Shown: positions 46,455 through 53,582 of the stretch, piece by piece | Position numbering within the stretch: the stretch's first letter is position 1 | Layout of the letters: every line of letters begins with the position of its first letter | NCBI RefSeq assembly: GCF_042701255.1 | Contig: NZ_CP170554.1 | Coordinates: 5,332,001 to 5,396,000, forward strand | Direction of reading: 5' to 3' | DNA from: Tahibacter sp042701255 | GTDB lineage: Bacteria; Pseudomonadota; Gammaproteobacteria; Xanthomonadales; Rhodanobacteraceae | DNA: 64,000 nt | Translations under genes and position numbers: made by a program | The notes under the pieces: model-generated | What the model saw: the letters and a program-made list of their open reading frames with translations, nothing else | What the model was told of the DNA's origin: nothing | Database searches by the model: none

Positions 46455-47255
46455 CCAGCCTGCCGCCGCCGTCGACGAAGAAGCTCGGCCTCGTCATCGA
46501 TCTGGACACCTGCGTGGGCTGCCATGCCTGCGCGGTGGCCTGCAAGGAATGGAACGACGGCGGCCAGTTCGGCCCGCTGCCCGACGAGCACGCCTACGGT
46601 GCGGAGCCGCTCGGCGTCTGGTTCAACCGCGTGCACAGCTTCGAGGTGCAGCCGCGCCGCGACGCGGCCGGCAACGGCCCGCTGCAGCAGCTGGCCAAGA
46701 CCGGCTTCGCCGAGAACGCGCCGGCCATGACGGTGCATTTCCCGCGTTCCTGCCTGCACTGCGAGAAGCCCGACTGCGTGACGGTCTGTCCGACCGGTGC
46801 GAGCTACAAGCGCGCCGAGGACGGCATCGTCCTGGTCGACGAGGACAAGTGCATAGGCTGCAAGCTCTGCTCCTGGGCCTGCCCGTACGGCGCGCGCGAG
46901 TACAGCGAAAAAACGCGGCGTCATGCAGAAATGCACTTTGTGCGTCGACCGCATCTACAACGAATCCTTCGCCGAGAGCGAACGCCAGCCGGCCTGCGTC
47001 ATGGCCTGTCCGACGCGCGCGCGCCATTTCGGCGATCTCGGCGACGCGGACTCGGCCGTCTCGCGGCTCGTCGCCGAGCGCGACGGCGTCGCACTGATGC
47101 CCGAGCTCGGCTACGCCCCGGTCAACCGCTATCTGCCGCCGCGGCCGCGCCGCGCCGGCTGCGGTGCGACGACGACCGAACCGGCCGCGGAAACCCTGGA
47201 CCCGAACCAGCTGTCGCCGCTGCTGCGCTGGGTCGACAAGCTGCTGTCCCGCTGA
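46451..47255 (+). pseudogene. SoeB-like four-cluster ferredoxin subunit with frameshift
   Basis: An Fe-S electron-transfer subunit of about 267 residues. The first frame has CVGCHACAVACKEWN, CLHCEKPDCVTVCPTGA and CIGCKLCSWACPYGA, then loses phase at a run of six A (46908-46913). Deleting one A gives EKRGVMQKCTLCVDRIYNES and PACVMACPTRARHFGDLG, finishing the fourth cluster, and ends at 47253-47255. The complete protein has four [4Fe-4S] cysteine sets, as in SoeB/DmsB. It passes electrons between the molybdoenzyme and the membrane subunit. As written the gene would stop early, so either the run is miscounted or the complex is inactive. Confidence 0.9.
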
Positions 47256-47278
47256 TTCTTCCACCGACGAGAACCGCC

Positions 47279-47605
47279 ATGCTGCTGAGCACCACCTCCA
47301 CCCTGGAAGGTCATCCGATCCGCAACTATCTCGGCCTCGTCAGCGGCGAAGCCATACTCGGCGCCAACGTGTTCCGCGACTTCTTCGCCGGCATACGCGA
47401 CATCATCGGCGGCCGTTCGGGCAGCTACGAGAAAGTGCTGCGCAAGGCCAAGGAAGCGGCGATCGAGGACATGGTCGAAGCGGCCAAGGACCTCGGCGCG
47501 AATGCCGTCGTCGGCATCGACTTCGACTACGAGACCATCCAGATCAAGGAAGGCGGCGACATGCTCATGGTCACGGTGACCGGCACGGCCGTGGTCACGG
47601 GCTGA
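47279..47605 (+). CDS. YbjQ/UPF0145 family protein
   Basis: A complete 108-residue member of the YbjQ (heavy-metal-binding-domain, UPF0145) family: MLLSTTSTLEGHPIRNYLGL, VSGEAILGANVFRDFFAGIR, DIIGGRSGSYEKVLRKAKEA and DLGANAVVGIDFDYE are the usual conserved blocks. Family members form pentamers; the function is unknown. The gene begins 23 bases after soeB and ends 9 bases before soeC, so it sits inside the molybdoenzyme operon and is made with it. GAG precedes the ATG at 47279. A role in assembling or metal-loading the complex is possible but not shown. Confidence 0.92.
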   Translation: MLLSTTSTLEGHPIRNYLGLVSGEAILGANVFRDFFAGIRDIIGGRSGSYEKVLRKAKEAAIEDMVEAAKDLGANAVVGIDFDYETIQIKEGGDMLMVTVTGTAVVTG

Positions 47606-47614
47606 TCGCACACC

Positions 47615-48598
47615 ATGCATCCGGCGCTGTCCGTCCTGTTCTTCACGACCCTGTCGGGCGCCGGCTACGGCCTGCTCGGCCTGCTCGGCGCCGGCGTCGC
47701 CCTGGGCCTGTGGCCGCCCGGCCTGTGGCAGACCGGCGCGCCGCTGCTGCTCGGCACCGTGCTCGTGAGCCTGGGCCTGCTCGCTTCCACGGCGCACCTG
47801 GGCCAGCCGCTGCGCGCCTGGCGCGCCTTCAGCCAATGGCGCAGTTCCTGGCTGTCGCGCGAAGGCGTCGCCGCGGTGCTGACGTACCTGCCGGCGCTGG
47901 CGCTCGGCGTCTGCATGCTGCGGCACGAACCCGAAGCCGGTTGGACGCTGCCGTCGCGGATCGCCGGCGCGCTGCTCGCGCTGGGCGCGGTCGTCACGGT
48001 GTTCTGCACCGCGCGCATCTATTCCAGCCTGCGCACGATTCCGGCCTGGCACAACGCCTGGGTCGCGCCGGCGTATCTGCTGCTGGCCGCGTATACGGGC
48101 GGCCTCTGGCTCTGGCTGCTCGCCGCGCTGGCCGGACGCGATGCAGCCCTGGACTGGCAGCACCTGGGTCTGCCGCCCTGGCTGCTCGCGGCCATCGTCG
48201 CCGCGGCCATGCTCGCCGCAGCGATCAAGCTGCTGTACTGGCGCCACGTCGACGGCGCCGCGCCGCGCAGCAGCGCCGAGAGCGCGACGGGTCTCGGCCG
48301 TTACGGCGAAGTCCTGGCGTTCGAACGGCCGCATACGGAACAGAACTATCTGACGCAGGAAATGGGCTTCGTGCTCGCCCGGCGCCACGCGGCAAAACTC
48401 CGCGCGCTGAGCCTCGCGCTGGGCTTCGCCGCGCCGCTGGCCTGCGTCGTCGCAGCGCTCGCGTTCCTCGCGCTGTCGCCGGCACTGGCCCTGCTCTCGC
48501 TGCTGCTCGGCAGCGTAGGAATTTTCGTCGAGCGCTGGCTGTTTTTCGCCGAAGCGCGCCATGTCGTGAATCTGTACTACGGCGCACGGCGGATTTGA
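47615..48598 (+). CDS. DmsC-type membrane anchor subunit, SoeC-like
   Basis: A 327-residue inner-membrane protein of the DmsC family with eight predicted membrane segments, for example SVLFFTTLSGAGYGLLGLLG, LLASTAHLGQPLRAWRAFSQ, WLLAAIVAAAMLAAAIKLLY and the C-terminal WLFFAEARHVVNLYYG. Typical DmsC signatures are GQP.RAWRA and QWRSSWLSRE. It anchors the molybdoenzyme pair to the membrane and exchanges electrons with quinone. DmsC-type rather than NrfD-type anchors are the SoeC pattern. It ends the operon. Confidence 0.9.
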   Translation: MHPALSVLFFTTLSGAGYGLLGLLGAGVALGLWPPGLWQTGAPLLLGTVLVSLGLLASTAHLGQPLRAWRAFSQWRSSWLSREGVAAVLTYLPALALGVCMLRHEPEAGWTLPSRIAGALLALGAVVTVFCTARIYSSLRTIPAWHNAWVAPAYLLLAAYTGGLWLWLLAALAGRDAALDWQHLGLPPWLLAAIVAAAMLAAAIKLLYWRHVDGAAPRSSAESATGLGRYGEVLAFERPHTEQNYLTQEMGFVLARRHAAKLRALSLALGFAAPLACVVAALAFLALSPALALLSLLLGSVGIFVERWLFFAEARHVVNLYYGARRI

Positions 48599-48915
48599 CA
48601 CGGCGGCAGCCGCGACTGCCGATGCCGCCCGCCTTCCGGCCCATTGTGGCCTGCGACACAGACCCGCCACGGCATTCGTAAATCTTTATGACGCGCGGCC
48701 ACGATGCCGCAAGTTGTAAACCTTTATTACGATGCATGGGAAAACCCGCACGTAGCCGCGAAAAAAGCTCGCTACACTGGCTGCGCCGGCCGCGGCGGCG
48801 CGTGCGGTTCAGATCGGATTCAAACCCTCGCCGTAGTATCCGGCGCTCCGTTTGCCCGCGTTTCCAACGCACGCGGACGTTCCCGATTGATCCTCATCGA
48901 AGAAGGGTGAACCCC
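48599..48915. promoter_or_regulatory. upstream region of DUF481 gene with direct repeats
   Basis: Two 16-base sequences, GTAAATCTTTATGACG (48678-48693) and GTAAACCTTTATTACG (48716-48731), match at 14 positions and lie 38 bases apart; the second has GTAA..TTAC symmetry. A TACACT (48773-48778) could be a -10 element. A ribosome site AAGGGTGA (48903-48910) precedes the gene. The region is AT-rich compared with the window and is probably the promoter; the repeats look like paired regulator sites. Confidence 0.5.
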
Positions 48916-49668
48916 ATGAAGAAACTCCTGATCGCCGCCGCCGTACTCGCAGCCATGCCGCTCGTCGCCTCCGCCGACGGCGGCTGGGCCGGTTCCGGCG
49001 AACTGGGCTTCGCCGCGTCGCGCGGCAACGCCAAGTCGGAAAACCTCAACGCGAAGCTCAATTTCAGCATGGAAGACGATGTCTGGAAGGACAACTTCTA
49101 TCTGAGCGCCCTGCGTTCCAAGGGCAACACCACCAGCATCGAAACCATCGGCGGCGTTCCCACGGCCGTCACGCGCTACGACTACACCGCGAACCGCTAT
49201 GAAGTCGGCGCTTCGGCCGGCTACAAGTTCGACGAGCGCAGCTACCTCGTCGGCGCGCTGCGCTACGAGAACGACGACTTCTCGCCGTTCAACTACCAGG
49301 CCGTGCTGTCGCTGGGCTACGGCTATACCGCCGTCAAGAACGAACGCACCGAGCTGTTCTTCGAAATCGGCCCGGGCTACAAGCGCTTCGAGCCGATCCT
49401 GACCGGCGAGACCGAGTCCGACGTCGTCGGCCGCGGCCTGATCGGCTACCGCCACCGCTTCAACGACAACACCGCGTTCGAGAACACCTTCCTCGTCGAA
49501 GCCGGTTCGGACAACACGTTCTATCAGAACGACGCGGGCCTCGTCGTCAACATGAACAAGACCCTCGCGCTGAAGCTCGGCTATCAGGTGCGTCACAACA
49601 CCGACGTCGCCCCGGGCATCAAGAAGACCGATCAGCTGATGACGACGAACCTCGTCTACAACTTCTGA
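48916..49668 (+). CDS. DUF481 outer-membrane beta-barrel protein
   Basis: A 250-residue precursor with signal peptide MKKLLIAAAVLAAMPLVASA. The mature part is a series of amphipathic beta strands with alternating hydrophobic residues and aromatic ends: GELGFAASRGNAKSENLNAK, RYDYTANRYEVGASAGYKF, RSYLVGALRYENDDFSPFN, YQAVLSLGYGYTAVKN, LFFEIGPGYKRFEPI and LALKLGYQVRHNT, ending MTTNLVYNF. The terminal Phe and strand layout fit outer-membrane insertion by BAM. It is a member of the salt-induced outer-membrane (DUF481/YdiY) family with unknown physiology. An AAGGGTGA ribosome site and a strong terminator frame it. Confidence 0.92.
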   Translation: MKKLLIAAAVLAAMPLVASADGGWAGSGELGFAASRGNAKSENLNAKLNFSMEDDVWKDNFYLSALRSKGNTTSIETIGGVPTAVTRYDYTANRYEVGASAGYKFDERSYLVGALRYENDDFSPFNYQAVLSLGYGYTAVKNERTELFFEIGPGYKRFEPILTGETESDVVGRGLIGYRHRFNDNTAFENTFLVEAGSDNTFYQNDAGLVVNMNKTLALKLGYQVRHNTDVAPGIKKTDQLMTTNLVYNF

Positions 49669-49691
49669 TCGTTGCGACACCGCTGAAAAAG

Positions 49692-49717
49692 AAAACGGGC
49701 CGAAAGGCCCGTTTTTT
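49692..49717. terminator. intrinsic terminator between convergent genes
   Basis: ACGGGCC-GAAA-GGCCCGT with AAAA before and TTTTTT after. It lies between DUF481 (rightward) and hemC (leftward), 17 bases from the hemC stop, and can serve both. Confidence 0.9.
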
Positions 49718-49733
49718 GTGCAACGCGCGAACC

Positions 49734-50651
49734 TCAACGGCTCGCGTGCAGCATCTCGCCGGCGCCCTGATCGAGCAGCAGCTGCGCGACCTGCTCGCCG
49801 AGGGCTTCGGGCGCATCGACGGAACCCAGCGCGGTCGCGCGGATCAGGCGACCGTCGGCCGCATCGCCGACGAGGCCGGTCAGTTCGAGGCCGCTGTCGA
49901 TTTCGCGGCAGTAGCCGGCGATCGGCACGCTGCAGTTGCCGTGCAGACGGCGGTTCATCGCGCGCTCGGCGCCGGTGCAGCGCGCGCTGTCGATGTCGTT
50001 GAGCGGCTGCAGCCGCTGCAGGGTCGTACGGTCGCCGGCGCGGTATTCGATCGCGATCGCGCCTTGCGCCACGGCCGGAATCCAGGCCGGCGGTTCCAGC
50101 CGGCTCGCGATGCGCGCGGCCAGTCCGAGCCGTTCGAGGCCGGCGCAGGCCAGCACGATCGCGTCGTACTCGCCGGCGTCGAGCTTGCCCAGGCGCGTAC
50201 CGAGGTTGCCACGCAGATCGGCCAGACGCAGGTCCGGCCGCAGCGCGCGCAGCTGGGCCTGGCGGCGCAGCGACGAGGTACCGACGCGCGCGCCGTCGGG
50301 CAGCTCGGCCAAGGTGCGGTAGCGCGGGCTGACCAGCGCATCGGCGGCGTCGGCACGTTCGAGCACGGCGCCGAGCGCGAAGCCGGGCTCCAGCTCCATC
50401 GGCACGTCCTTGAGCGAATGCACGGCCACGTCGGCGCGACCTTCGAGCATCGCGACTTCGAGCTCCTTGAGGAACAACCCCTTGCCGCCGATGGCCGACA
50501 GCGGCTGGTCGAGGATCTGGTCGCCGCGCGTGGTCATCGGAACCAGCTCGACCTGCAGATCCGCATGGGCGGCGCGCAGCCGCGCGGCGACGTGTTCGGC
50601 CTGCCAGAGAGCCAGCGCGCTCTGGCGCGTGGCGATGCGCAGCAATTTCAT
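49734..50651 (-). CDS. hemC: porphobilinogen deaminase (hydroxymethylbilane synthase)
   Basis: A 305-residue enzyme of tetrapyrrole synthesis that condenses four porphobilinogen molecules into hydroxymethylbilane. All regions are present: IATRQSALALWQAEHV, GDQILDQPLSAIGGKGLFLK, EGRADVAVHSLKDVPMELEP, ARVGTSSLRRQAQLRALRPD, LRGNLGTRLGKLDAGEYDAI, and MNRRLHGNCSVPIAGYC, where the first Cys carries the dipyrromethane cofactor. It lies downstream of algR/algZ on the same strand, as in Pseudomonas and Xanthomonadales, with 288 bases between. hemD, usually next to hemC, does not follow; a convergent unrelated gene does. It probably has its own promoter. Confidence 0.97.
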   Translation of the reverse strand: MKLLRIATRQSALALWQAEHVAARLRAAHADLQVELVPMTTRGDQILDQPLSAIGGKGLFLKELEVAMLEGRADVAVHSLKDVPMELEPGFALGAVLERADAADALVSPRYRTLAELPDGARVGTSSLRRQAQLRALRPDLRLADLRGNLGTRLGKLDAGEYDAIVLACAGLERLGLAARIASRLEPPAWIPAVAQGAIAIEYRAGDRTTLQRLQPLNDIDSARCTGAERAMNRRLHGNCSVPIAGYCREIDSGLELTGLVGDAADGRLIRATALGSVDAPEALGEQVAQLLLDQGAGEMLHASR

Positions 50652-50878
50652 GGCGTTTCGTACGGCAGCGGAAGACGCCGCATCCTAGCCGCTGCCGCGC
50701 GGTGCCGGTAGCCGCCGCGACACTATGCGCCGGCTGGGCTCGCCGGGGTGGTCGACCCGGTCATTGAGTGACCGGCAGGACGACGGCGCCTGGTGATCGC
50801 GTGCTTTGGGCATTCCCGCTCCAGCCGCGGGAGGTCTTCGCTCTGAGGTTCAATGGAGCAAACCCATCCCCATCCCGG

Positions 50879-50899
50879 CCTTCCCCTTGAAGGGGAAGG
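50879..50899. repeat. CCTTCCCC hairpin, copy 1
   Basis: CCTTCCCCTT-G-AAGGGGAAGG, a perfect 10-base inverted repeat, in the algR-hemC gap. The flanking ATCCCGGC.. sequence before it is shared in style with 56101-56131. Such elements are dispersed in Xanthomonadales and can act as transcription end points or mRNA stabilisers. Confidence 0.55.
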
Positions 50900-50939
50900 A
50901 GGTCGCGGCGGATTCCGTCAGCTCATTCCGGCAGGTGCA

Positions 50940-51671
50940 CTACAAACTGCGCACGAGCTTGCGCAGGCCCGGCAGATTGCGTCGGCTGACTTCGAGCACG
51001 TCCTGGCTTCCGTCGACCTTGACGAAGACGCGGCCGTCGTTGCCGCGGATCAGGCCGGACATGCGGTCGCGGGCGACGAGGCAGTTGCGGTGGATGCGTA
51101 CGAAGTGATCGCCGAATTCGTCCTCGAGGCCCTTGAGTGCGTCCTCGACGAGGACCTGGCCCTTGGTGTGGTGGACCACGACATATTTGTCCTCGGCCTG
51201 AAGGTAGAGGACGTCCTGCACCGGCACGAGCACGAGATTGCCGCGCACGCGGGCGCAGATGTGGCTGCGCTGGCGGTGTGCGCCCAAGGTACCGGCGACC
51301 CGGTCTATCTTGTTCGCCCCGAGCCGGCCCGCGCGCGAGAGAGCCTGGTCCAGCCGCTCGCGCCGCACCGGCTTGAGCACGTAGTCGACGGCGTGCGCGT
51401 CGAACGCCTTCAAGGCGTATTCGTCGTAGGCGCTGCAGAACACCACGGCCGGCGGATCGTCGAGCGAGCCGATCAGGCGCGCGGCGTCGAGGCCGTCCAT
51501 GCCGGGCATGCGGATGTCGAGCAGGCAGACGTCGGGACGCAGGCGGTCGGCCTGCTGCACGGCCTGCTCGCCGTTCTCCACGCTCGCGACCACTTCGCCG
51601 CCGGCATCGGCGACGAGCGCGGCGAGGCGTTCGCGCGCCAGCGGTTCGTCGTCGGCAATCAGTACTCGCAT
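50940..51671 (-). CDS. algR: AlgR-type LytTR response regulator
   Basis: A 243-residue two-component regulator. The receiver domain (1-120) has the acidic pair DDEPLARERL, phosphoacceptor Asp in CLLDIRMPGMDG, and FCSAYDEYALKAF and YVLKPV for the switch residues. The LytTR DNA-binding domain (about 140-240) has ICARVRGNLVLVPVQDVLYL, EDKYVVVHHTKGQVLVEDAL and FVRIHRNCLVARDRMSGLIR. LytTR proteins bind imperfect direct repeats. It lies 26 bases after the sensor gene algZ. In Pseudomonas AlgR regulates alginate and type IV pili; the role here is inferred only from layout. GGAG precedes the ATG. Confidence 0.93.
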   Translation of the reverse strand: MRVLIADDEPLARERLAALVADAGGEVVASVENGEQAVQQADRLRPDVCLLDIRMPGMDGLDAARLIGSLDDPPAVVFCSAYDEYALKAFDAHAVDYVLKPVRRERLDQALSRAGRLGANKIDRVAGTLGAHRQRSHICARVRGNLVLVPVQDVLYLQAEDKYVVVHHTKGQVLVEDALKGLEDEFGDHFVRIHRNCLVARDRMSGLIRGNDGRVFVKVDGSQDVLEVSRRNLPGLRKLVRSL

Positions 51672-51697
51672 GGTCTCGCTCCGTGAAAGGCGGGGGT

Positions 51698-52768
51698 TCA
51701 GCGCTGCAGCGGCACGCGCAGGCGGCAGTCGAACGATTCGGCCGCGTCTTCGACCCACAGCGCCGCGCGTCCGCCGTAATGCAGCGCGAGGCGGCTGCGG
51801 ATGTTGTTCAGCGCCATGCCGTTGCCGCCGCCGCGCCGCGCCGCCGGTGGCGGACACGGGTTGTCGACGCGGATCTCGATGACGTTGCCGTCGACCTGGC
51901 CGTGCACGCGTACGGTACCGCCGGCCGGCAGCGGCTGTATGCCGTGGTAGACCGCATTTTCGACCAGCGGCTGCAGCAGCAGCGACGGCAGCTCGAGGTC
52001 GCGCGGCAGGCCGTCGACCTGCCAGTCCACGCGCAGGCGATCGCCGAGGCGCAGCTGTTCGATGCGCAGATAGCCGCGCGCGAGATCGAGTTCTTCGCCC
52101 AGTGTGCTGCGCGCGTCGTCGCGGCCGAGCGCGGCGCGGAACAGATCGGACAGGTCCTCGACCGCGGCCTCGGCCTGCACCGGCCGCGCGCGGATCAGGC
52201 TCGCGATGACGTTCATGCTGTTGAACAGGAAATGCGGGCGTATGCGCGCCTGCAGGGCTTCGAAGCGCGCGCGCTCCTCGGCCTGCACGCGTTCGCGCCA
52301 TTGTTCCTGCACGTAGAAATAGCGCAGCACCGCGCCGCCGATCAGCGCGCAGATCACGCTGTTGCGCAGCACGAAGCGCCAGGAATCGGCACCGGATTCG
52401 ATGAAACCGAGATTGAGGTTGCGATCCATCGCGAACACGACCCAGCTCGCCGCGGCCGTGGTCGCCAGCATCAGGGCGTAGGCGGCGAACTCGGCCATCC
52501 ACGGCGCCAGGCGTACGAGCAGCGGCCGCGCCTTGCACAGGCTGACGGTCCAGACCACGGCCAGCCACTGCACGAACAGGCTGGCCAGGCCCAGGCTCTG
52601 CCAGGTCGGCACGCCGATGTCGCTGGCCGACAGCACGACGACGAGCGCGACGAGCTCGCCGATGACGGCGAGCGCAGCCAGCACCGGCCAGCTGCAGAAA
52701 TCCGGCAGCCAGTGATGGACGGAATCGACGGCGGCCGCGCGGCCGGCGGCGCGTTCGGGTATGGCCAA
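51698..52768 (-). CDS. algZ: AlgZ/FimS-type sensor histidine kinase
   Basis: A 356-residue inner-membrane kinase. The first 150 residues have four hydrophobic segments (LAALAVIGELVALVVVL, LFVQWLAVVWTVSL, FAAYALMLATTAAASWVVF, VICALIGGAVLRYF). The LytS-type kinase part starts LQARIRPHFLFNSMNVIASL, with phosphorylatable His in RPHFLFN, and has the N-box LLQPLVENAVYHGIQPL and GMALNNIRSRL. It lacks the HisKA domain of common kinases. TTG at 52768 is the likely start, because GGGAGG lies seven bases upstream. It pairs with the regulator immediately downstream. Confidence 0.9.
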   Translation of the reverse strand: MAIPERAAGRAAAVDSVHHWLPDFCSWPVLAALAVIGELVALVVVLSASDIGVPTWQSLGLASLFVQWLAVVWTVSLCKARPLLVRLAPWMAEFAAYALMLATTAAASWVVFAMDRNLNLGFIESGADSWRFVLRNSVICALIGGAVLRYFYVQEQWRERVQAEERARFEALQARIRPHFLFNSMNVIASLIRARPVQAEAAVEDLSDLFRAALGRDDARSTLGEELDLARGYLRIEQLRLGDRLRVDWQVDGLPRDLELPSLLLQPLVENAVYHGIQPLPAGGTVRVHGQVDGNVIEIRVDNPCPPPAARRGGGNGMALNNIRSRLALHYGGRAALWVEDAAESFDCRLRVPLQR

Positions 52769-52802
52769 CCTGCGCCCTCCCAGCGCCGGAACCTGCTGCG
52801 GA

Positions 52803-53468
52803 TTATGCCGCGAGGCGCTGGCCCAGCCATTGCCGCAGGTCGGCGATTTCGTCCGCGACCACGGTATGGGCCATCGGATACGAGTGCCAGTCCACCGTGT
52901 AGCCGAGGCCGCGCAGGATGTCGCGCGAACGCACGCCCAGCGGCTGCGGCACGACCGGGTCGTGGCTGCCGTGGGCCATGAAGATCGGAAGTTCGGCGTT
53001 GGCGACGCTGCGCTCGGCCGCGGTGGTCGAGTCGACCGGCAGGTAGGTCGACAGGGCGATCACGCCGCCGAGGCGCTTGGCATGGCGCACGCCGCCGGCG
53101 AGCACGATGGCGCCGCCCTGGGAGAAGCCGGCCAGGAACACCCGCTGGGCCGGCACGCCGCGGTCGGCCTCGCGCGCGATCAGCGCGTCGAGCTGGACTA
53201 TGGATTCGCGCACGCCGGCCTCGTCCTGGCGCGAGGCGATGTCGGTGCCCTTGATGTCGTACCAGGCGCGCATGGCCATGCCGCCGTTGATCGTGACCGG
53301 ACGCACCGGCGCATGCGGGAACACGAAGCGCAGCGCGGGCCAGTCCGCCGCGACCAGCTCCGGGATGATCGGCGCGAAATCGTTTCCGTCGGCGCCGAGG
53401 CCGTGCAGCCAGATCACGCTGTGGCTGGGACGCGGACGGGTCGCGATTTCGACGGCGGGCAGGATCAT
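52803..53468 (-). CDS. carboxylesterase/phospholipase-like alpha/beta hydrolase
   Basis: A 221-residue cytoplasmic esterase of the YpfH/EstB (Abhydrolase_2) family. The start was placed at 53468 because GGAG precedes it; the frame continues upstream but without homologous sequence. IWLHGLGADGNDFAPIIPEL is the oxyanion region, VFLAGFSQGGAIVLAGG the nucleophile elbow with Ser in GFSQGG, MAHGSHDPVVPQ carries the Asp and YPMAHTVVADE the His, a full triad. Family members hydrolyse short acyl esters or lysophospholipids. Confidence 0.92.
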   Translation of the reverse strand: MILPAVEIATRPRPSHSVIWLHGLGADGNDFAPIIPELVAADWPALRFVFPHAPVRPVTINGGMAMRAWYDIKGTDIASRQDEAGVRESIVQLDALIAREADRGVPAQRVFLAGFSQGGAIVLAGGVRHAKRLGGVIALSTYLPVDSTTAAERSVANAELPIFMAHGSHDPVVPQPLGVRSRDILRGLGYTVDWHSYPMAHTVVADEIADLRQWLGQRLAA

Positions 53469-53582
53469 GGACGGCTCCGGCAAAGACCCGGATGGTGCCC
53501 CAGGCGTCCGGCAATGACCATTGCCACGGCGCAAACGCGGTGCGCTTGGCTATGCTCGGGCGATCCCGTACCGGAGTCGCCC

